The position numbers were made by a program, and so were the translations under genes. Source: Dermanyssus gallinae (lineage: Eukaryota; Arthropoda; Arachnida; Mesostigmata; Dermanyssidae). Taken from it: a DNA stretch of 64,000 nt. Below the pieces are notes generated by a model. That model was not told the DNA's origin. It searched no databases and saw nothing but the letters and a program-made list of their open reading frames with translations. This document shows positions 1-12,565 of this stretch, in pieces. The stretch is taken from positions 33,501-97,500 of the forward strand of contig QVRM01001774.1 of assembly GCA_003439945.1 (NCBI GenBank). Direction: 5' to 3'. The first letter of the stretch is position 1. Every line of letters starts with the position of its first letter.

Positions 1-83
1 CAGCGGTGGAGTTCGAACCCGCGCACCTATGTGTTTCCTCCGGTTGCGAAGCGCAGACTTTAGCCACCACAACACCGGGCTCG
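1..83 (-). repeat. tRNA-derived SINE (family A), cut by window edge
   Basis: Read on the minus strand this matches the tRNA-like head of the complete copy at 63023-63208 (shared: CTCGCAACCGGAGG-type middle, then ACATAGGTGCGCGGGTTCGA). It has an A-box-like GTGGTGGCTAAAG and a B box GGTTCGAACTCC, the two internal pol III promoter elements. The SINE body should continue to the left, outside the window. It is not a functional tRNA: no consistent cloverleaf is evident. Confidence 0.75.
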
Positions 84-2025
84 ATATGAATGTGATACTA
101 TGCAAGCTAAAACAATGTGCCTTGGTACTTGCTTCGTTCCTTTATACTGAAGAGTAGTATATGAGACTATAAACAACATCTGATTAACGAACTCCACGTG
201 TTTAGTATTTCTTCGATTATTCCATCCTTTCTTACTTTCTGAATCTCTTTCTCTCGTTCTACTTGCTTCCGCTGGCAAGCTATAATCACACGTTCTTCTC
301 GTTTTGTGTAGATCCTTTTATAAGTCTCAATTACAATTATTAGTTTACACCAATTGTGAAAACTGTTGCTAAGCTATCAGGAATCCAGTTTCTATATTAT
401 TGTCCAGCTTAGCAAAAGGCGCCTATCTGGGCCAATTCCAGAGTCCCATCGACGACCACTTGTTTCCGCTTTAAACGTCTACGCCAGGAGCCAGTATTCT
501 AAAACAATTAAGAAAAAAACGCTTGGGTGTATGTATGCATTTAATTCACACGAATCGTATCGATTTGTTGTTGGATAAAAGTATTTACCTTGTGATCATC
601 TCATATTGCACGGTGTGCGCGCTATCCACCGACTCACTGCAATCTACAGTCTCGTGTACAGAAACTTTGTTTGTTTCCTTCGTGGAGAACTGAAGGAGGG
701 CAAATCTCTGCGAAGTAAATCCAACTTAAATATTGCTTGAAGATTTTTAGGGCACATTGATCCGCTAAAATCGTTAAGCAAGATTCGTTTTCAATGCCTA
801 AATGTTATTGATAAAAAAATAGCTTCTTCCCTGTGAGAACAACATGCCATGAGCTTCTCATGGCCTATATTTACAGGTTTGGACATGTCTGGTATCGGAA
901 CAGTCTATCTATACTCGTAGGACTGAGAATTGCTTTAGCATCAAATATCAGAGGCTAGAACGCTGGACTGCAGCGCATACAAATACAATCGTTTGCAAGT
1001 GTTGCGGTAGGAAAATACATTTAGCTCGCTTCTTTCATGTCCTTTGGAGGATGTGTGTGTGTGTGTCGAAATTGTAGCTGATATGCAATTTTCAAAAAGC
1101 TTTTATGAAGCACCTCGCACTTCAACCGGATTAATATAGAATTGGGGTTGTCAGGGCCTTTCAGGCTCAGCAAGGAGGCACAAAAGGGGGACAGGGCTTC
1201 AACCAGTAACCCCAAAATCATGTGCGGCGGTTAAATCGCTTTCATTGCTCTTGGCACCTTCGTGAATCCAGAAATCAAATTGAACCTGCCATTCTTATGT
1301 CAATTGTCCCATGAAAAAAGCCCGAACGCCCAGGACAAAAAGGAATGCTAACCTAAAAAAGGTCCCCAGAGGCTTAAAGTCGAAGAATACTTACAGGTTA
1401 GCTTCTCGTGCGTTTTGGTTGAGCTTTCTCAAAGCAATTGAAATGCAGTATGTCTGATGGCCGCAAACTGCCTGATTGAAAGTGTCTCATATAAAATAGT
1501 TTGTCATCGTTGCTCAGCTAACCGCATGATTTGGATCCTTATAGTATAAATTGGACTAGTATAAAATCAATGTAACCTTTATGATGATGCATATATTTAG
1601 TGAACTATATGACGTTATCTGCTCTGACAATACTCGGGAATATCTACTACCGCGTGGCATGTCCGTTGAAGGCAATTTTAAAAGGTATTTCACCAAGCCA
1701 TTTAGAGACTGTACGATTGTGAACACAAGTATGTAAGCGCAGAGTAATACACACTGACGAATTAAACAATAAACGTAAATCAGTCTAATCAGGGGTTGGT
1801 TTTCTGTTTTGGTGATCCAGGTGCGCGTTTGACGATGTGTTCCACAATTGTACCGATTCACACCATGACTTAGTTTGGAGTTCAGACACTCTAGTATCGC
1901 TAGTCGACTAGATGCCAACTAGGCTGCTATTAAAAAGATGCGGATAGATTCACCCTGTCTCACTGCTGTTTGTGAATGTATCTGTGTGTGCATGCATATG
2001 CTCGTGTGCTCGCCTCTTCTTACAG
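84..2025. other. Region upstream of the first recognised gene 1 exon
   Basis: AT-rich sequence without a convincing exon. A short (GT)n tract lies near 1050-1067. Gene 1 needs an upstream exon ending in phase 2, homologous to the one at 36182-36265. None was recognised here, so it may lie left of the window. Confidence 0.4.
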
Positions 2026-2225
2026 ACATGCCGGATACGTAGAAGAAACCCGAGAAAACGATATCATGCTGATTCTTCTTGTCTCGGCGATTCATGACGT
2101 GCCCAAGTTGTGCGTTCTACCGAGGGCCCACTTCAAGCAAATAAAAGGCAGTAGTACAACAAAAACGTTAGAAGACTACGCAGCAGATGCTACCGAGCTC
2201 CCACATACAGCAGAACCACCTCTAC
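2026..2225 (+). CDS. Gene 1 exon with the catalytic-Asp region
   Basis: Acceptor CTCTTCTTACAG precedes position 2026 and donor GTAAGT starts at 2226. The exon opens with one base completing a split codon, then HAGYVEETRENDIMLILL. It ends with one base of the next codon. It aligns with the exon at 41379-41557. The Asp of the triad (NDI) is retained here. Confidence 0.85.
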
Positions 2226-2824
2226 GTAAGTGGCTGTCAAGGTGCATGCATATGTGTGGGGTGAGCGTAGACGAGTTAGAGTGAGTTTCTAACTAACTAA
2301 CCAACTAACAGACACAACTATTCCCTCGTCTAAAATCTCTAGTGAGCTGCAGCTTGTGTCTGTACTTGTCGACGGTTGAATGCCTGACCTGTGTGACATC
2401 CAATGAATTTTGCAGCCGAAGATGAAATTACGGTAGCGGGCTTCGGCTTACGTGCAGATGTCAACGGGTCCCGGCCAGCTGAAATGACTGACGAACTTCT
2501 GTACACGACTGAAGTGGTTCTCCCAATGACACGGTGTTCATATCCAGACCGGTTTCGAATGGAGTTCTGTGCGCGAATGACACGTACGGGAATTTGCAGC
2601 GTGCGTATACCATAGGAGAAGCAAACAACTTGTTTGCAATTTTTTTTTTTTTAGACAGTATTTAGACAGTTGGTTTAAGTTATTGTTAAATTGTTGTAAA
2701 AAACTAAAATTGTTAATTGTGGCAACGCGTATTGTCGATTTAACTAGCCTATCGTGCATTGTACTACAAGCGCTGTTGTTTGACTTACCCTCTTAGTTTA
2801 TCTATATGTACCGACAGCCGAAGT

Positions 2825-2884
<60 letters not shown>

Positions 2885-2924
2885 TTATATATTATATATA
2901 TATGGTGTGGATAGACCCGGGTGG

Positions 2925-2959
<35 letters not shown>

Positions 2960-4416
2960 GGATGTGACAGAAAAATTTCAAGAGCGATATACAGAATTGT
3001 AGAGCTCGTCAAAGCAAATTTTTTTCAATGGAACATGGTCTTTGAGAAGTCTTGTGAGAGTGAAATTACTACAATTTGTAACACTGGTGTTTTTGCCCAA
3101 CACAAGAGCACAAAATGTGCTGTTGCGAGACAACCTCCTAGACAGAAACTAAGCACACCTTCGTGTTCGTGATAAAATTCTGCTCCATCTGAAGAATATG
3201 CAAGGCCGTTCAGAAGACGCGACATAGTCGCTTAGAAGAGAATTCGCCAAAAATGTAGTTCTTTATTAGCGTTCACGCCAAATACTTCAGAATCATAACC
3301 CTACAACCATTTACAGCGCTCAAAACGGACATATTTAGCCAATGCACAATTCATGGCGATTATTTTGGTACCAAATATATGTCAATGCGAGCTGTGGTTG
3401 CGGAGTACTTACGATTTTTCGGAGGGCATGTCCAGATTAAGTGCATGTAAGATGACTGTGGCGACGTTCACTACCGCGCGACAGCCGCAGCGCGTTAGCT
3501 TTGAACGTTACCGTGTGTCGCGCGACAGCCGCAGCGCGTCATTTTTCATGCACTTAATCTGGACATGCCCTCCGAAAAATCGTAATTACTCCGCAACCAC
3601 AGCTCGCATTGACATATGTTTGGTACTAAAATGTTGAATATGTCCGTTTTGAGTGGTTGTAGGATTATGATTCGGAAGTATTTGGCGTAAACGCTTAAAT
3701 TGAATTGAATTTAATTGCATATTCGTGAGATGGAGCAGAACACGAAGGTGTTAGTTTCTGTCTAGGAGGACTGGTTGTCCCGCAACAGCACATTTTGTGC
3801 TCCTATGTTGGGCAAAAACACCAGTGTTACAAATTGTAGTAATTTCACTCTCACTTTAAAACAAGACTTCTCAGAGACCATGTTTCATTGGAAAAAACAT
3901 TTGCTTTAACGAGCTCTACAAATCTGTATATCGCTCTTGAAATTTTTCTCTCACACCCTGTATATATATATATATATATATGTGGTCTTGGTATGCCAAA
4001 TTTAATCATTGTGTTCAGGAGGATACGTACCCAGCCCCAGCAGGATGGGCTGCCAGCAACTATTTCAGAAATGTCAAACGTCTCAACCTAAGTATCTTCC
4101 AACAGTAACAGCAACAAGGATAACAACAACGGCAAACTCATAGCGCTCTCAAGTTTAGAGAGCCTGTTGAAAAACTCTCGATCTCTCAAAAATAAAGATG
4201 CTATCGACTCTGTCCAAACAATTGTTTGCTTATAAGAAAATTAGGTGTCTGCATTGTAGCAGAGATGGGGCTTTTTTTAAGTCGCTGTCAACAGTGCTGA
4301 GCTGAGTCGAGGAGGTACTCACGAAGTACTTCAAAGGGATTGAGGATCTGGAGGAGTTTGTGTCCGCGTTTTCATTCGCCGCTATTTGCCGTGTGTCGAA
4401 GTAGAAGTATACAGTT

Positions 4417-4464
<48 letters not shown>

Positions 4465-6950
4465 AGTGCATCATTGCCCCAAACGCCAGATAAATACAAA
4501 TAATAATGGAACTTTACTCATTAAATGGAGCGCATACGAAGAACCCGACGGAACGGATAATGTCGCCTCAATGGAGGGCCTGATGTTCGACTCCTGCGAA
4601 GCAGAAGGGCTTAGACAGTTCGTAGACCAGCCAACGAGACTCTATACGTTTGTACGATAACAGAGCAGTTAGTCAAGTTGTAGTGTTCCCGGGCCGAATT
4701 AATCGTATCATGTGAAGGGCATAATTTGTTATCTCAGCTTCCTGTCTGAATGATCGCCCACCCGGTTTCGACCACAAAAAGGAAAACGACAAGTTGGTGC
4801 AGTTGAATCGGATCTTACAACTCGTGATATCTATTTCGAGAGTTACCCGTCAGTGAAAATGATATGTATTCCAACTGGCCTTGAGTATGTGTTTTCTGAT
4901 AGTCATGCATTTGCCAGAAGAAGACTGGAAAAAGTCTATAATTATCCCACTACCTGAACTTCACATTGCTCTCGAAAAGATCTGTGAGTCTTTGAAGGTA
5001 GCTTGGTTTTAAAATCAAATAGTCAACAAGCACTGAACGAAAGTGCCGCCGTCATTTGCACTTAGGACCCGACATGGGCTCAAGTATGTGATGCCAATGA
5101 TTATGATCCACGTCTCACTTTCGCCAAGCAAACGTAAGGACGGTGAGAAACTAGAGATCCTACGACAATTTTCCAGTCATACCTGAGTGACAGGTAGTTA
5201 AATGAGAGCATGCTGCTGCTGACACCGCCTATGTCAGAAGAAGCATTGCCCCCTCATATCATCAACGATGTGGATGTTTCCTCGTCAAATCTACGCAAAT
5301 ATCTGCGGGACCTGGCCCAGACGACAAGCACAATTCCTGACGGAATCCTAATGATCATGTCCAGCAAATTATATTATTTAGTATGTAGGCCTTTAATTTG
5401 TATTTTTGTCGCTCACTGAAACAGGGTGCAATGGCGAATGCTGTTTAACACCGCTACAACGCATCATGTGGAATGACAATAAGGCCAATGCAGCAAATAA
5501 ACGTCCCCGTATCGTTTACCTGTGCTAGCCAGCAAACGTGTTAAAAGCGTCATTCGTCGATAGCCATATATGCAAACGCCAACAACCACGATCTAATACC
5601 GAAGACCCAAGCTGCTTATCGTAATTGTTTAAGCACGACTTTGCAGCTCTCGGTATTAAACCGAATTGATTGGGCAAGCATGTTTACCGACTTGAACTGC
5701 TGCGACGTCGTTTTGTAGATTTCAGATCAGCGTTTTGAGTCGTTTACGCATTCCAAGTTCATTCAAGCTCTATCACTCTATGTGGAATCAAAGAACGCAT
5801 AATACTAATGGCTAACTGCATTTTTCTGCACGGCAGAAATGTTCAAGTTAGCGCTAAGGAACAGTGGATTCTACAGCGAATCCGCAAGGAACGTCATTGC
5901 AACGTTACCCACTGATGTATATTCTATGCACCGGCTTACTGAAACGTCTAACAAACTCCACACGGAGTTGAAGCCAAAGCGTGTGCAGATGTGCTACCTT
6001 GCTGTTGTTTTCGCACTATATGTAGAGGATTGATACCGTCTTCAGACGACTTTGGGCCTTGCAAGGCCTAGGCAGATGCCTTTGGCTTGGACCTGTTCAT
6101 TCACAAGTGTAGGTCCTGTGTTTTGTGCGTTTCTAAGTCTGGCTGCTAAGCTGCCAAACGTCCGCACCCCCATAGCCCAGACCCAAACATCCTAGAACAT
6201 GATCCTATGCTCCGCTAGCCACACTTGCAATAGACGGCTAGTGTAAACGTATGCGCCGTCCTGGTGAAATACGCATTGCAAACCACAATTTATCACACGA
6301 CCGTTTCACGACAGCGTGCAGAATCAACGCCAATAGCTCGCTGTTTTTCTTTTTCGTAAATCATGAAAGCCACTACTAGACGCCACACTCAAGACATGCA
6401 CATAGGCAGGAAATTGGCTCTATCGCGTAATAGGGACGTTTTCTGAATCGTGGGCATGCCAAGAGCCACTTTACCGGGCGTCTTTTTGCGCCTATATTGT
6501 CTAAATAATACTACTAATAATAATAATCTTGCCACTGGATAACCCGCTTCTCGCAATACGCTATTGCGCTAACATTTTGATATTTTTTCCACGTAACAAT
6601 ACATTCATATTTCTAGCAGAAATCACAAGAAATACGTAGTTAGGTGACGTTTGCGAAGAACCATGGAAAATGAATAACTCGGCGTATATCGGTGTTTCGA
6701 TTTGAAAGCCTTAATTAGCCTGCTCCCCAACCTGGTTTCCTTACCGTTCAACTTGCTGCGTGATTTGCAGGGTGACAACGGAGCATCAGCTATGATGAAA
6801 GTCAATGGCCGACTAACGTCAGTCGGAGTTGCTATAATGACAACAATCTGTGGCGAAACACCTGACCGCTTTATTAGGCTTAGTGGCTATCTCGAATGGA
6901 TATACGACACGGTCGAGCAATTCCCAGGCGATCGTCGGGAAGCAGCCTAA
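2026..6950 (+). CDS. Serine protease homolog gene 1 (partial, 3' exons; catalytic Ser replaced by Asn)
   Basis: C-terminal half of a chymotrypsin-fold (S1) protein assembled from three exons: 2026-2225, 2416-2600 and 6771-6950. Introns are GT-AG and phases match the paralog at 21601-42883 exactly: phase 2 into the first exon, then phase 1, then phase 0. The first exon has the catalytic-Asp region ENDIMLILL followed by KLCVLP, with the Cys that normally bridges to the propeptide. The second has VAGFGLR and the Cys168/Cys182 pair. The third begins GDNGASAMM, where active enzymes have GDSGGP, so the nucleophilic Ser is Asn. The 191-220 Cys pair is kept and residue 189 is Gly, so no trypsin pocket is expected. 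The C-terminal helix (YLEWIYDTVEQ) is normal. Upstream exons (membrane segment, His region) were not found. By sequence it is a non-enzymatic homolog; its role is unknown. Confidence 0.85.
2416..2600 (+). CDS. Gene 1 exon with VAGFG and the Cys168-Cys182 loop
   Basis: Acceptor TTTTGCAG ends at 2415 and donor GTGCGT begins at 2601. The exon encodes EDEITVAGFGLRAD, then ELLYT, RCSYPD, EFCARM and TGICS. It aligns throughout with 41723-41901. The intron before it is only 190 bp. Confidence 0.85.
2826..2958. repeat. (TC)n followed by interrupted (TA)n
   Basis: A CT dinucleotide run passes into several (TA)n blocks broken by short unique bits. It directly abuts the left end of the foldback element at 2959. 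Confidence 0.95.
2959..3960. mobile_element. 1-kb foldback (long inverted repeat) element between two (TA)n tracts
   Basis: Bases from about 2960 to 3449 reappear as reverse complement from about 3547 to 3960. The ends read AGGATGTGACAGAAAAATTT and, on the other strand, AGGGTGTGAGAGAAAAATTT. Arms are imperfect (small indels). The central loop (3450-3546) holds the GC-rich word GCGCGACAGCCGCAGCGCGT twice, at about 3475 and 3519. No transposase frame is present. TA on both sides and a terminus starting AGGGTGT are compatible with a non-autonomous Tc1/mariner-like element; this class is an inference. It lies inside the last intron of gene 1. Confidence 0.8.
3961..3981. repeat. (TA)n
   Basis: Perfect TA run touching the right end of the foldback element. 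Confidence 0.95.
4420..4462. repeat. (TA)n
   Basis: Perfect TA run of about 43 bp just before the decayed LINE. Confidence 0.95.
4470..5430 (+). pseudogene. Decayed CR1/jockey-like LINE fragment
   Basis: Two short open stretches resemble neighbouring parts of a non-LTR retrotransposon ORF2. Around 4520-4660 the frame reads MFDSCEAEGLRQFVDQPTRL, like the end of the apurinic endonuclease domain (usually FxxxLxEGLxQLVxxPTR). Around 5165-5350 comes SYLSDR, then INDVDVSSSNLRKYLRDL and IPDGI, like the linker that leads into reverse transcriptase. Stops and frameshifts separate them. It sits in the last intron of gene 1. Confidence 0.5.
5431..6770. other. Rest of gene 1 last intron
   Basis: No coding signal recognised. 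A short (AAT)n stretch lies at about 6507-6533. The end is the pyrimidine-poor but clear acceptor GTGATTTGCAG at 6770. Confidence 0.5.
6771..6950 (+). CDS. Gene 1 terminal exon, GDNGAS motif
   Basis: Starts in phase 0 directly after an AG acceptor. GDNGASAMMKV replaces the GDSGGP active-site loop. It continues SVGVAI, a Cys matching Cys220, then FIRLSGYLEWIYDTV. Stop TAA at 6948-6950. It aligns along its length with 42701-42883. Confidence 0.88.
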   Translation, partial: GDNGASAMMKVNGRLTSVGVAIMTTICGETPDRFIRLSGYLEWIYDTVEQFPGDRREAA

Positions 6951-7040
6951 TTAGGTGGTGCGCGCGGTTTACGTGCGTCTATGTTCGCACACATTCGTAT
7001 ATGTAGCACTAATAAGGTACTTATGATCTTAGCACTTATT

Positions 7041-7046
7041 AATAAA
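7041..7046 (+). terminator. Probable polyadenylation signal of gene 1
   Basis: AATAAA 91 bp past the stop codon of gene 1, the first canonical hexamer downstream. Confidence 0.6.
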
Positions 7047-7107
7047 GTCGTCACCCTTGTCCTAACTTACAGTGGTGGGAATTTAAGTTTACACCCGTAA
7101 ACTCGTA

Positions 7108-7111
7108 CCTA

Positions 7112-7174
<63 letters not shown>

Positions 7175-7197
7175 TTGGTATATATGCATATATATAT
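7108..7197. repeat. (TA)n tract
   Basis: About 60 bp of uninterrupted TA with flanking imperfect ATAT-rich sequence. Confidence 0.95.
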
Positions 7198-9178
7198 AGG
7201 AGAGTGATAAAAATAATGGTTATAGTATACAGTAGCAGGATAACAACAGAGAGACCTTAGTACTTTAGAAGAGAATAATGTACGAGAACTATAGAGCATT
7301 TTTGTTAACAGGTCATAACTGGTAAAATGCATGATGCACGCCTTGTTTCGTAGGCTAAAGCCACGATAGTGTGGGATTCACGAACCTAACTAAAGCGCAT
7401 GCGTCTTCTTGATCCCTTGTCGAAAATGTTCGCTGTACCGAGATTACGTCACATTTAACTTGCCATTGAAACTCAGTCGTCAAACGTAATCGGGGACTTC
7501 CTAAGCTTAGGTTAGCTCTCGCTCAATATTAAAGAAGCGCAGCGTTCGTTAGAGTAAGTGTCTAACATCGTCAAGCTCTTCTGAGTCGCACATTCGGCGT
7601 ACGGGGGAATCAGCTTTTCCAGTGTGGTGCAGCCATTGCTGAAAGCAGCCACAATGGACCGTTAGCAGTAGCACGAGTGGGTAGGTGAGCGAACCGTCTC
7701 TAAGTCTGTACTATTTTATAAAATCAAGGAATATTTACTGTGTCCAAGATGGCAGGGGAGCTGGATCGGCTCCAAATGCTGGTCCCACTTGCTTAGGTGA
7801 TCTGTTTTGCGAATTAGGTATTTCTACGTCCGAGGATTCATTGGGGGTCATCTCCGAGCCAAATATTTTATTTTCAGCCGTCTAGAGCGTACTTGAATAG
7901 CTGTTGTGGACGACATGTGACTTGCCCATGCAATGTTGAGCGCTGTAGGTCTTTAAGCCTTATTAAGGAGACGAAAAGCTGTATCCCTGGCAATTGTTCT
8001 TTTGCAGAATATGTAAATAATGCCTACCTGTGCAAATATTACTTTTAGCGAGCTAACCGTTGCACAAGATTTTTAGTAGAATTTAATCCTCTTCCAAGAA
8101 AATCGAATCTCTTCAAGTGACAACGCTAAGAAGCAAAAGCAGGGACGCAAGAGAGTTCTTTGAAAATGCGGTTTTGATTAAGCTGACTTTCAAATATATC
8201 TAAAATATTTGGTAAAGCTCATTTTGATTTTTTTATTTAATGCTATTTATGCTTAATAGGTGAGTGCTACATGAGTCTTCGTATGCCGCATGACTCAATC
8301 ATTTACAGCGATAATTAAGCAACTATACAATCGACGTCATAGCAACTATAAAGCAACTATGTACTCGACGTATAATTTCAGTTTGTACTGCATTTCAAGT
8401 GTTTGTGTTTAAATAAAAACTCTATCGTAAAATGATAAAAATGCTACTTGTATATGCCTCTTTATGTGCATTACATACAGATATTTGTCATCATTCTCCT
8501 TGGTTCAAAACGCAGTTTAAAAATGAGGTTTTATATGTTAACAAATTATGCGCAAATTAACGCAAAAATCAGTTGTATATGTTAACAAATTATATGTTTT
8601 AAAATACCTGTTGCTAACCTTCTTAAAATAAAATAAGATGTAATAAAAGTGATTTTATGAGATGTTTCAAGGCGTAGCTATATGCATACCTTTTATTAAG
8701 GTAAACTAAATTCAAGAATTTACGTCCACTCCAATTCTTACTTTTTAGGCGAGTGTTTCCGGCTTCGGCAGTCTGTGCTCTAAATCTGAGCATTGCGAAT
8801 CGTGTGTTTAGACAAAGCGTTTGAGACAAAACTTGTATCTTATTGTAATTCTTTGCGAGGCAATTGCACGGTTATAAGATAAGAATACGATAAGCATGTA
8901 GGACGTAGTACTGTGTGTTACAGGCTTATCTTCCTACATCTAAACAGATGTGCGCTTAAGGGAGCCTACAAATAAACTTGCTGAAGCGTCCATCTCATAT
9001 AAACACACGCGCAAAAGCAAGCACAGTTTGTTGTACGTCGGATGGAACAGCCGATTGTCAGCCAGCATGGAGCGTCAGTGTGAGCCGGCCTATGCCGTCA
9101 GATGCGGAGTAATTCAGGCAGGCGAGTAAATACTTATGACGCCATATGCGGAACCACACGGTAAATAGCTGAAAACAG
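7198..9178. other. Intergenic, no recognised feature
   Basis: AT-rich sequence between gene 1 and the first LINE cluster. Open frames are short and unlike known families. One local duplication is visible near 8530-8600 (TTATATGTTAACAAATTAT twice). Confidence 0.5.

Positions 9179-9219
<41 letters not shown>
9179..9219. repeat. (TA)n
   Basis: Perfect TA run of about 40 bp. Confidence 0.95.
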
Positions 9220-9222
<3 letters not shown>

Positions 9223-9700
9223 AGATACAGGTTAGTAGGACACTTGAAAAAACGTGTGTATTAAAGAAGACAATGGGTAGTATCAAATGTATAGCACGAC
9301 TTTGAAATGGCTATAATAAATATTTACGTTAAGAGCACTGGCTGTTGCCAACGACCAGGGCCAAAAGTACACAGCAACGCTGAATACCCAATCTAGGTTT
9401 GCGTCATTATTTAATAGATCCGACAATCCCACGCTCTTGAGTAAGGCTTAGATAGAAATAGGAGTTTTCCAGAAAAAGAACAGCAATAAATCTGGTGTCA
9501 ATGAAGTACTGTCAAGTTTGCGGAATCCACAGAAAAAACTCTACCACCACCAAATTTGTTAAGGTGCAGTAACACGAATTGTCTATTTTCACAGTCCTAG
9601 ATTACTGTGCCCAATAATAAAACTCAGTGACTGAGCTTTTAATTAATCGTACTCGTCATCGTAAAAAGTAATATTTATTATAAAGCGGGGTAATATTTAT
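9220..9700. other. No recognised feature
   Basis: AT-rich spacer without coding signal. Confidence 0.4.
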
Positions 9701-11115
9701 TTATATCATTATAATGAATTTAGTTAGCTTACCTAAATTGAATATGCATTTGATGCGCATTGATCTGCATGTCAAAATTCGACCTGAGTCCCACACACAA
9801 TATGACCATTTTAGCACTACTAGGGCTTCATAAAGACGCAGGTATTTGGAGGCATCTTGCGATGAGCATACTCTTGGTACAAGACTACTCAGTCGAGAGG
9901 CAGCTTTTGCTGAATCGACAATGTGCGCCCGAAACTTCATATGTCTATTGAACGTAACTCCTAGGTCCATGTAGGATGTTACCTCAGGTATAGGGAAATC
10001 TTTTAGCTAATACTTGAAGTTGCCGGGAGCTGTCTTCAGGACCGCGCACTTTGGAACTACAATTACCATGTCATTTAGCTCACACCAGGTGGCAATACTA
10101 TTAATGGCTCCTTGAATATTCAGGCGATCCTCGTTTCCTCTAATCTGGGCATATATTTTTAAATCATCTGCATACATTTTGTATGTTATGTTCAGGTTGC
10201 GAAGACGTACTCCCAAGTCCTGAGCAAAGATTATATACATAAGAGGGCCTAGGCAGGAGCCTTGAGGAACCCCAGAAGGGCATGGGGAGCGTTTCGAGAC
10301 CGAGTCACTGACTTTTACGGCGAAAGGACGTTCTGTCAGATAAGAATGACACCAAGCCCGGATTCGAGGGCCAATTCCTAGCGCCGCCATTTTGGATAAG
10401 AGAATCTTCGTATGTATGGGGACGGCCTTGTTACGCGCAATAGCCCAATCATGGCAGACTTCGAGAAGCTGAGTTCCAGTAGAGCGCCCCTTTCTAAACC
10501 CATGCTGATGAGGGTCCAAGAGTTCATAGGCGTCGAGGTAGTTATAAATTTCATCGACGATAATTTTTTCCATGAGAAGCCACGGTATAGAGCCTTGACG
10601 GTCGGTAGTTTTCTGGAAGGGATTGCGGTCCCTTTTTGTGCACAGCCGTCACAACAGACTCTTTAAAAATTAGAGGGACCTTTCCATCTTCGAAACTGCC
10701 GGTAGAGATCAGTGCCAAAGGTTCCGCGAGGGCTAAGGCCAATTCGTTAAAGAAAATTGGCGGGAGCCCGTCGGATGTCAGCCTGCACTTCCTCTTTGTT
10801 TCACGCAGTTTCGTATAGATAAGCTCAGGCGTGAATACGACGTCATTGAGGCAGGAATCTGTTGGCTTAGTCGTTACAGAGCTTGAGTCGCCAGGCTGTT
10901 TGTATACAGTTTCGAAATGACGTCTCAAAACTTCTGATTTATCAGCATCTTCCACAGCTATGTGGCCGCCACAGGTAAGGGGAGCGACCCCTACCTGGAG
11001 ATTTAGACGCTTCTTAGCGTATCGAAAGAAACGCGTAGGGTCATTAAAATCCAGCTTGTCTTCTTCTATACGGCGTAGGCGAGATGATGCGTGACCTAGT
11101 TTGCGGGACAGTCGT
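9701..11115 (-). pseudogene. CR1-like LINE reverse transcriptase fragment
   Basis: Minus-strand non-LTR retrotransposon ORF2 in at least four frames. In order: a pre-RT segment with RFFRYAKKRLN near 11020; a frame with TSDGLPPIFFNEL and ENYRPSRLY (RT block 0-1); HQHGFRKGRSTGTQLLEV; SGVPQGSCLGPLMYIIF (block 4); KMYADDLKIY with the catalytic Asp pair (block 5) near 10150; and a C-terminal piece DLGVTFNRHMKF...KAASRL. The motif A region (usually FxDFxKAFD) is missing from the open frame, so an internal deletion is likely. The endonuclease half is absent and the 5' side ends close to a (TA)n tract. Dead copy. Confidence 0.85.
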
Positions 11116-11151
11116 ATTTGACAATATATACTCCCCTATGGTTATATTCAA

Positions 11152-11158
11152 GTCAGTA

Positions 11159-11198
<40 letters not shown>
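11152..11198. repeat. (TA)n with short GT interruption
   Basis: TATATGTGTGTATATATA-type run just beyond the truncated 5' side of the LINE fragment. Confidence 0.95.
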
Positions 11199-11203
<5 letters not shown>

Positions 11204-12560
11204 CAATAGTGTGGTAGAAAATCAAATCGGTTCACTCCAGCCTATTTGGAGATTGAGTCTTCTAAGGGATATTTATGTTAGAGGGATTGTTGCACATGGT
11301 AAATTTATTCAGGATTCGGACATGTTAAGCAGATATGCAGGTTTCAACCGAAATTTCCGGCTTCCTCTGAAAAACACTCGTCAATCGCACAGATATCGCC
11401 GCGCAAAAGTGAGCTTAACGACATTCACTTTGGTCGAGATGAACACAATAGCCCCTAAGCAGTGTTTGTGTTTTTTGGGGTACGTAGTTTTAGTTGCCTT
11501 TGAAACAGGCCGAAAACATCACCATGGCTTAATCCGCTCTACCCCGCAGCAAACAAAAAACAACAACTGTCAAAACAGCCGTCAGCGATAATGGGAAGGA
11601 GTCTAGCTGAAATAGTCTAAAAGACCCCAGTACGTTACAGGCTGTCTCAACTAAATCGCCGCTCTTCCGATCTGTATCATTTTAGCCATTAAGATTCGTT
11701 GAAGAGAAGGGGATGGTTGCTCGCTTCTACGCAAATAAAACATATCAAGATACGCTGAAAGGTATAATTATCATACCTGGTAGTTCAGCCGTCGTCGAAG
11801 CCGCTATTACCATAAAACCGTCGAGTTAAATACATAAACAAAGGCCAACATGTGGGGGTGCCTTGAAAGACATAGAACCGCGGAAGCCCACAGAAATAAC
11901 ATAACCTGAGCAACCAAAATGTATTGCAAATCAATTATTAGGCGTAGTCCCCTGAAGATGTGCACTTACGGCCTGCCCTGGCTGCAGTGTCGTGGCAGAA
12001 CCTGAGGAACATCTCACTTACACCGATGGCCTCATAGCCATCTTCTTAGAGGTGGGCTACCATACACGCGTGGGGTTTAATAAGCACAAATTCACCGCCA
12101 CGGTGGATTCTACCAGCTAGATCTCAAAGGGTTCACAGCAAGGAAGAGTTTGAAAGAAAAGCGTGACTCCCGAGAGATGGCCTCCGGTCAGCGGAACGCC
12201 ACATAGATTAGTTTCGAGGGACATGGTCCTACAGAGGCACGTTGCGAATCACCATCACCCCTTACGCAGACTTGAATTGTCTTTAGGGAGGAAGACAGTA
12301 GTAGCAACAAGAACAACTGTCGCTTGCAAAATACGGGCAGGCCGCAGAGTCGTGGGAGACTCTAAGGGTCGTCGAGTGGACTTGCAAAAGCACAGAAGCG
12401 TCAGCCCTTTTCACTTCGGACGCCTGGGGTAACGTCTGGTGCTGATCGAAACTTGAGCATCTGGTCCCTTCGAGTTTCCGGGTTTCTACTAATTGCGGTG
12501 TTCTATTAATGTGGGTTTGTTGTGTACCGGCGTAGACGAGGTGGCTTTGATAAGACAAAC
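11199..12560. other. No recognised feature
   Basis: Open frames here (for example 11118-11591 plus, 12283-12558 minus) resemble no family I know and lack splice or composition support. Possibly old transposon sequence. Confidence 0.4.
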
Positions 12561-12565
12561 GCTCT

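Noticed and set aside
877..1006. Open stretch between AG and GT with RWTAAHTNTIV, resembling the LTAAH motif expected for gene 1.
   Set aside because: Start and end phases (0 and 1) do not match those of the homologous gene 2 exon (1 and 2), and the surrounding residues do not align.
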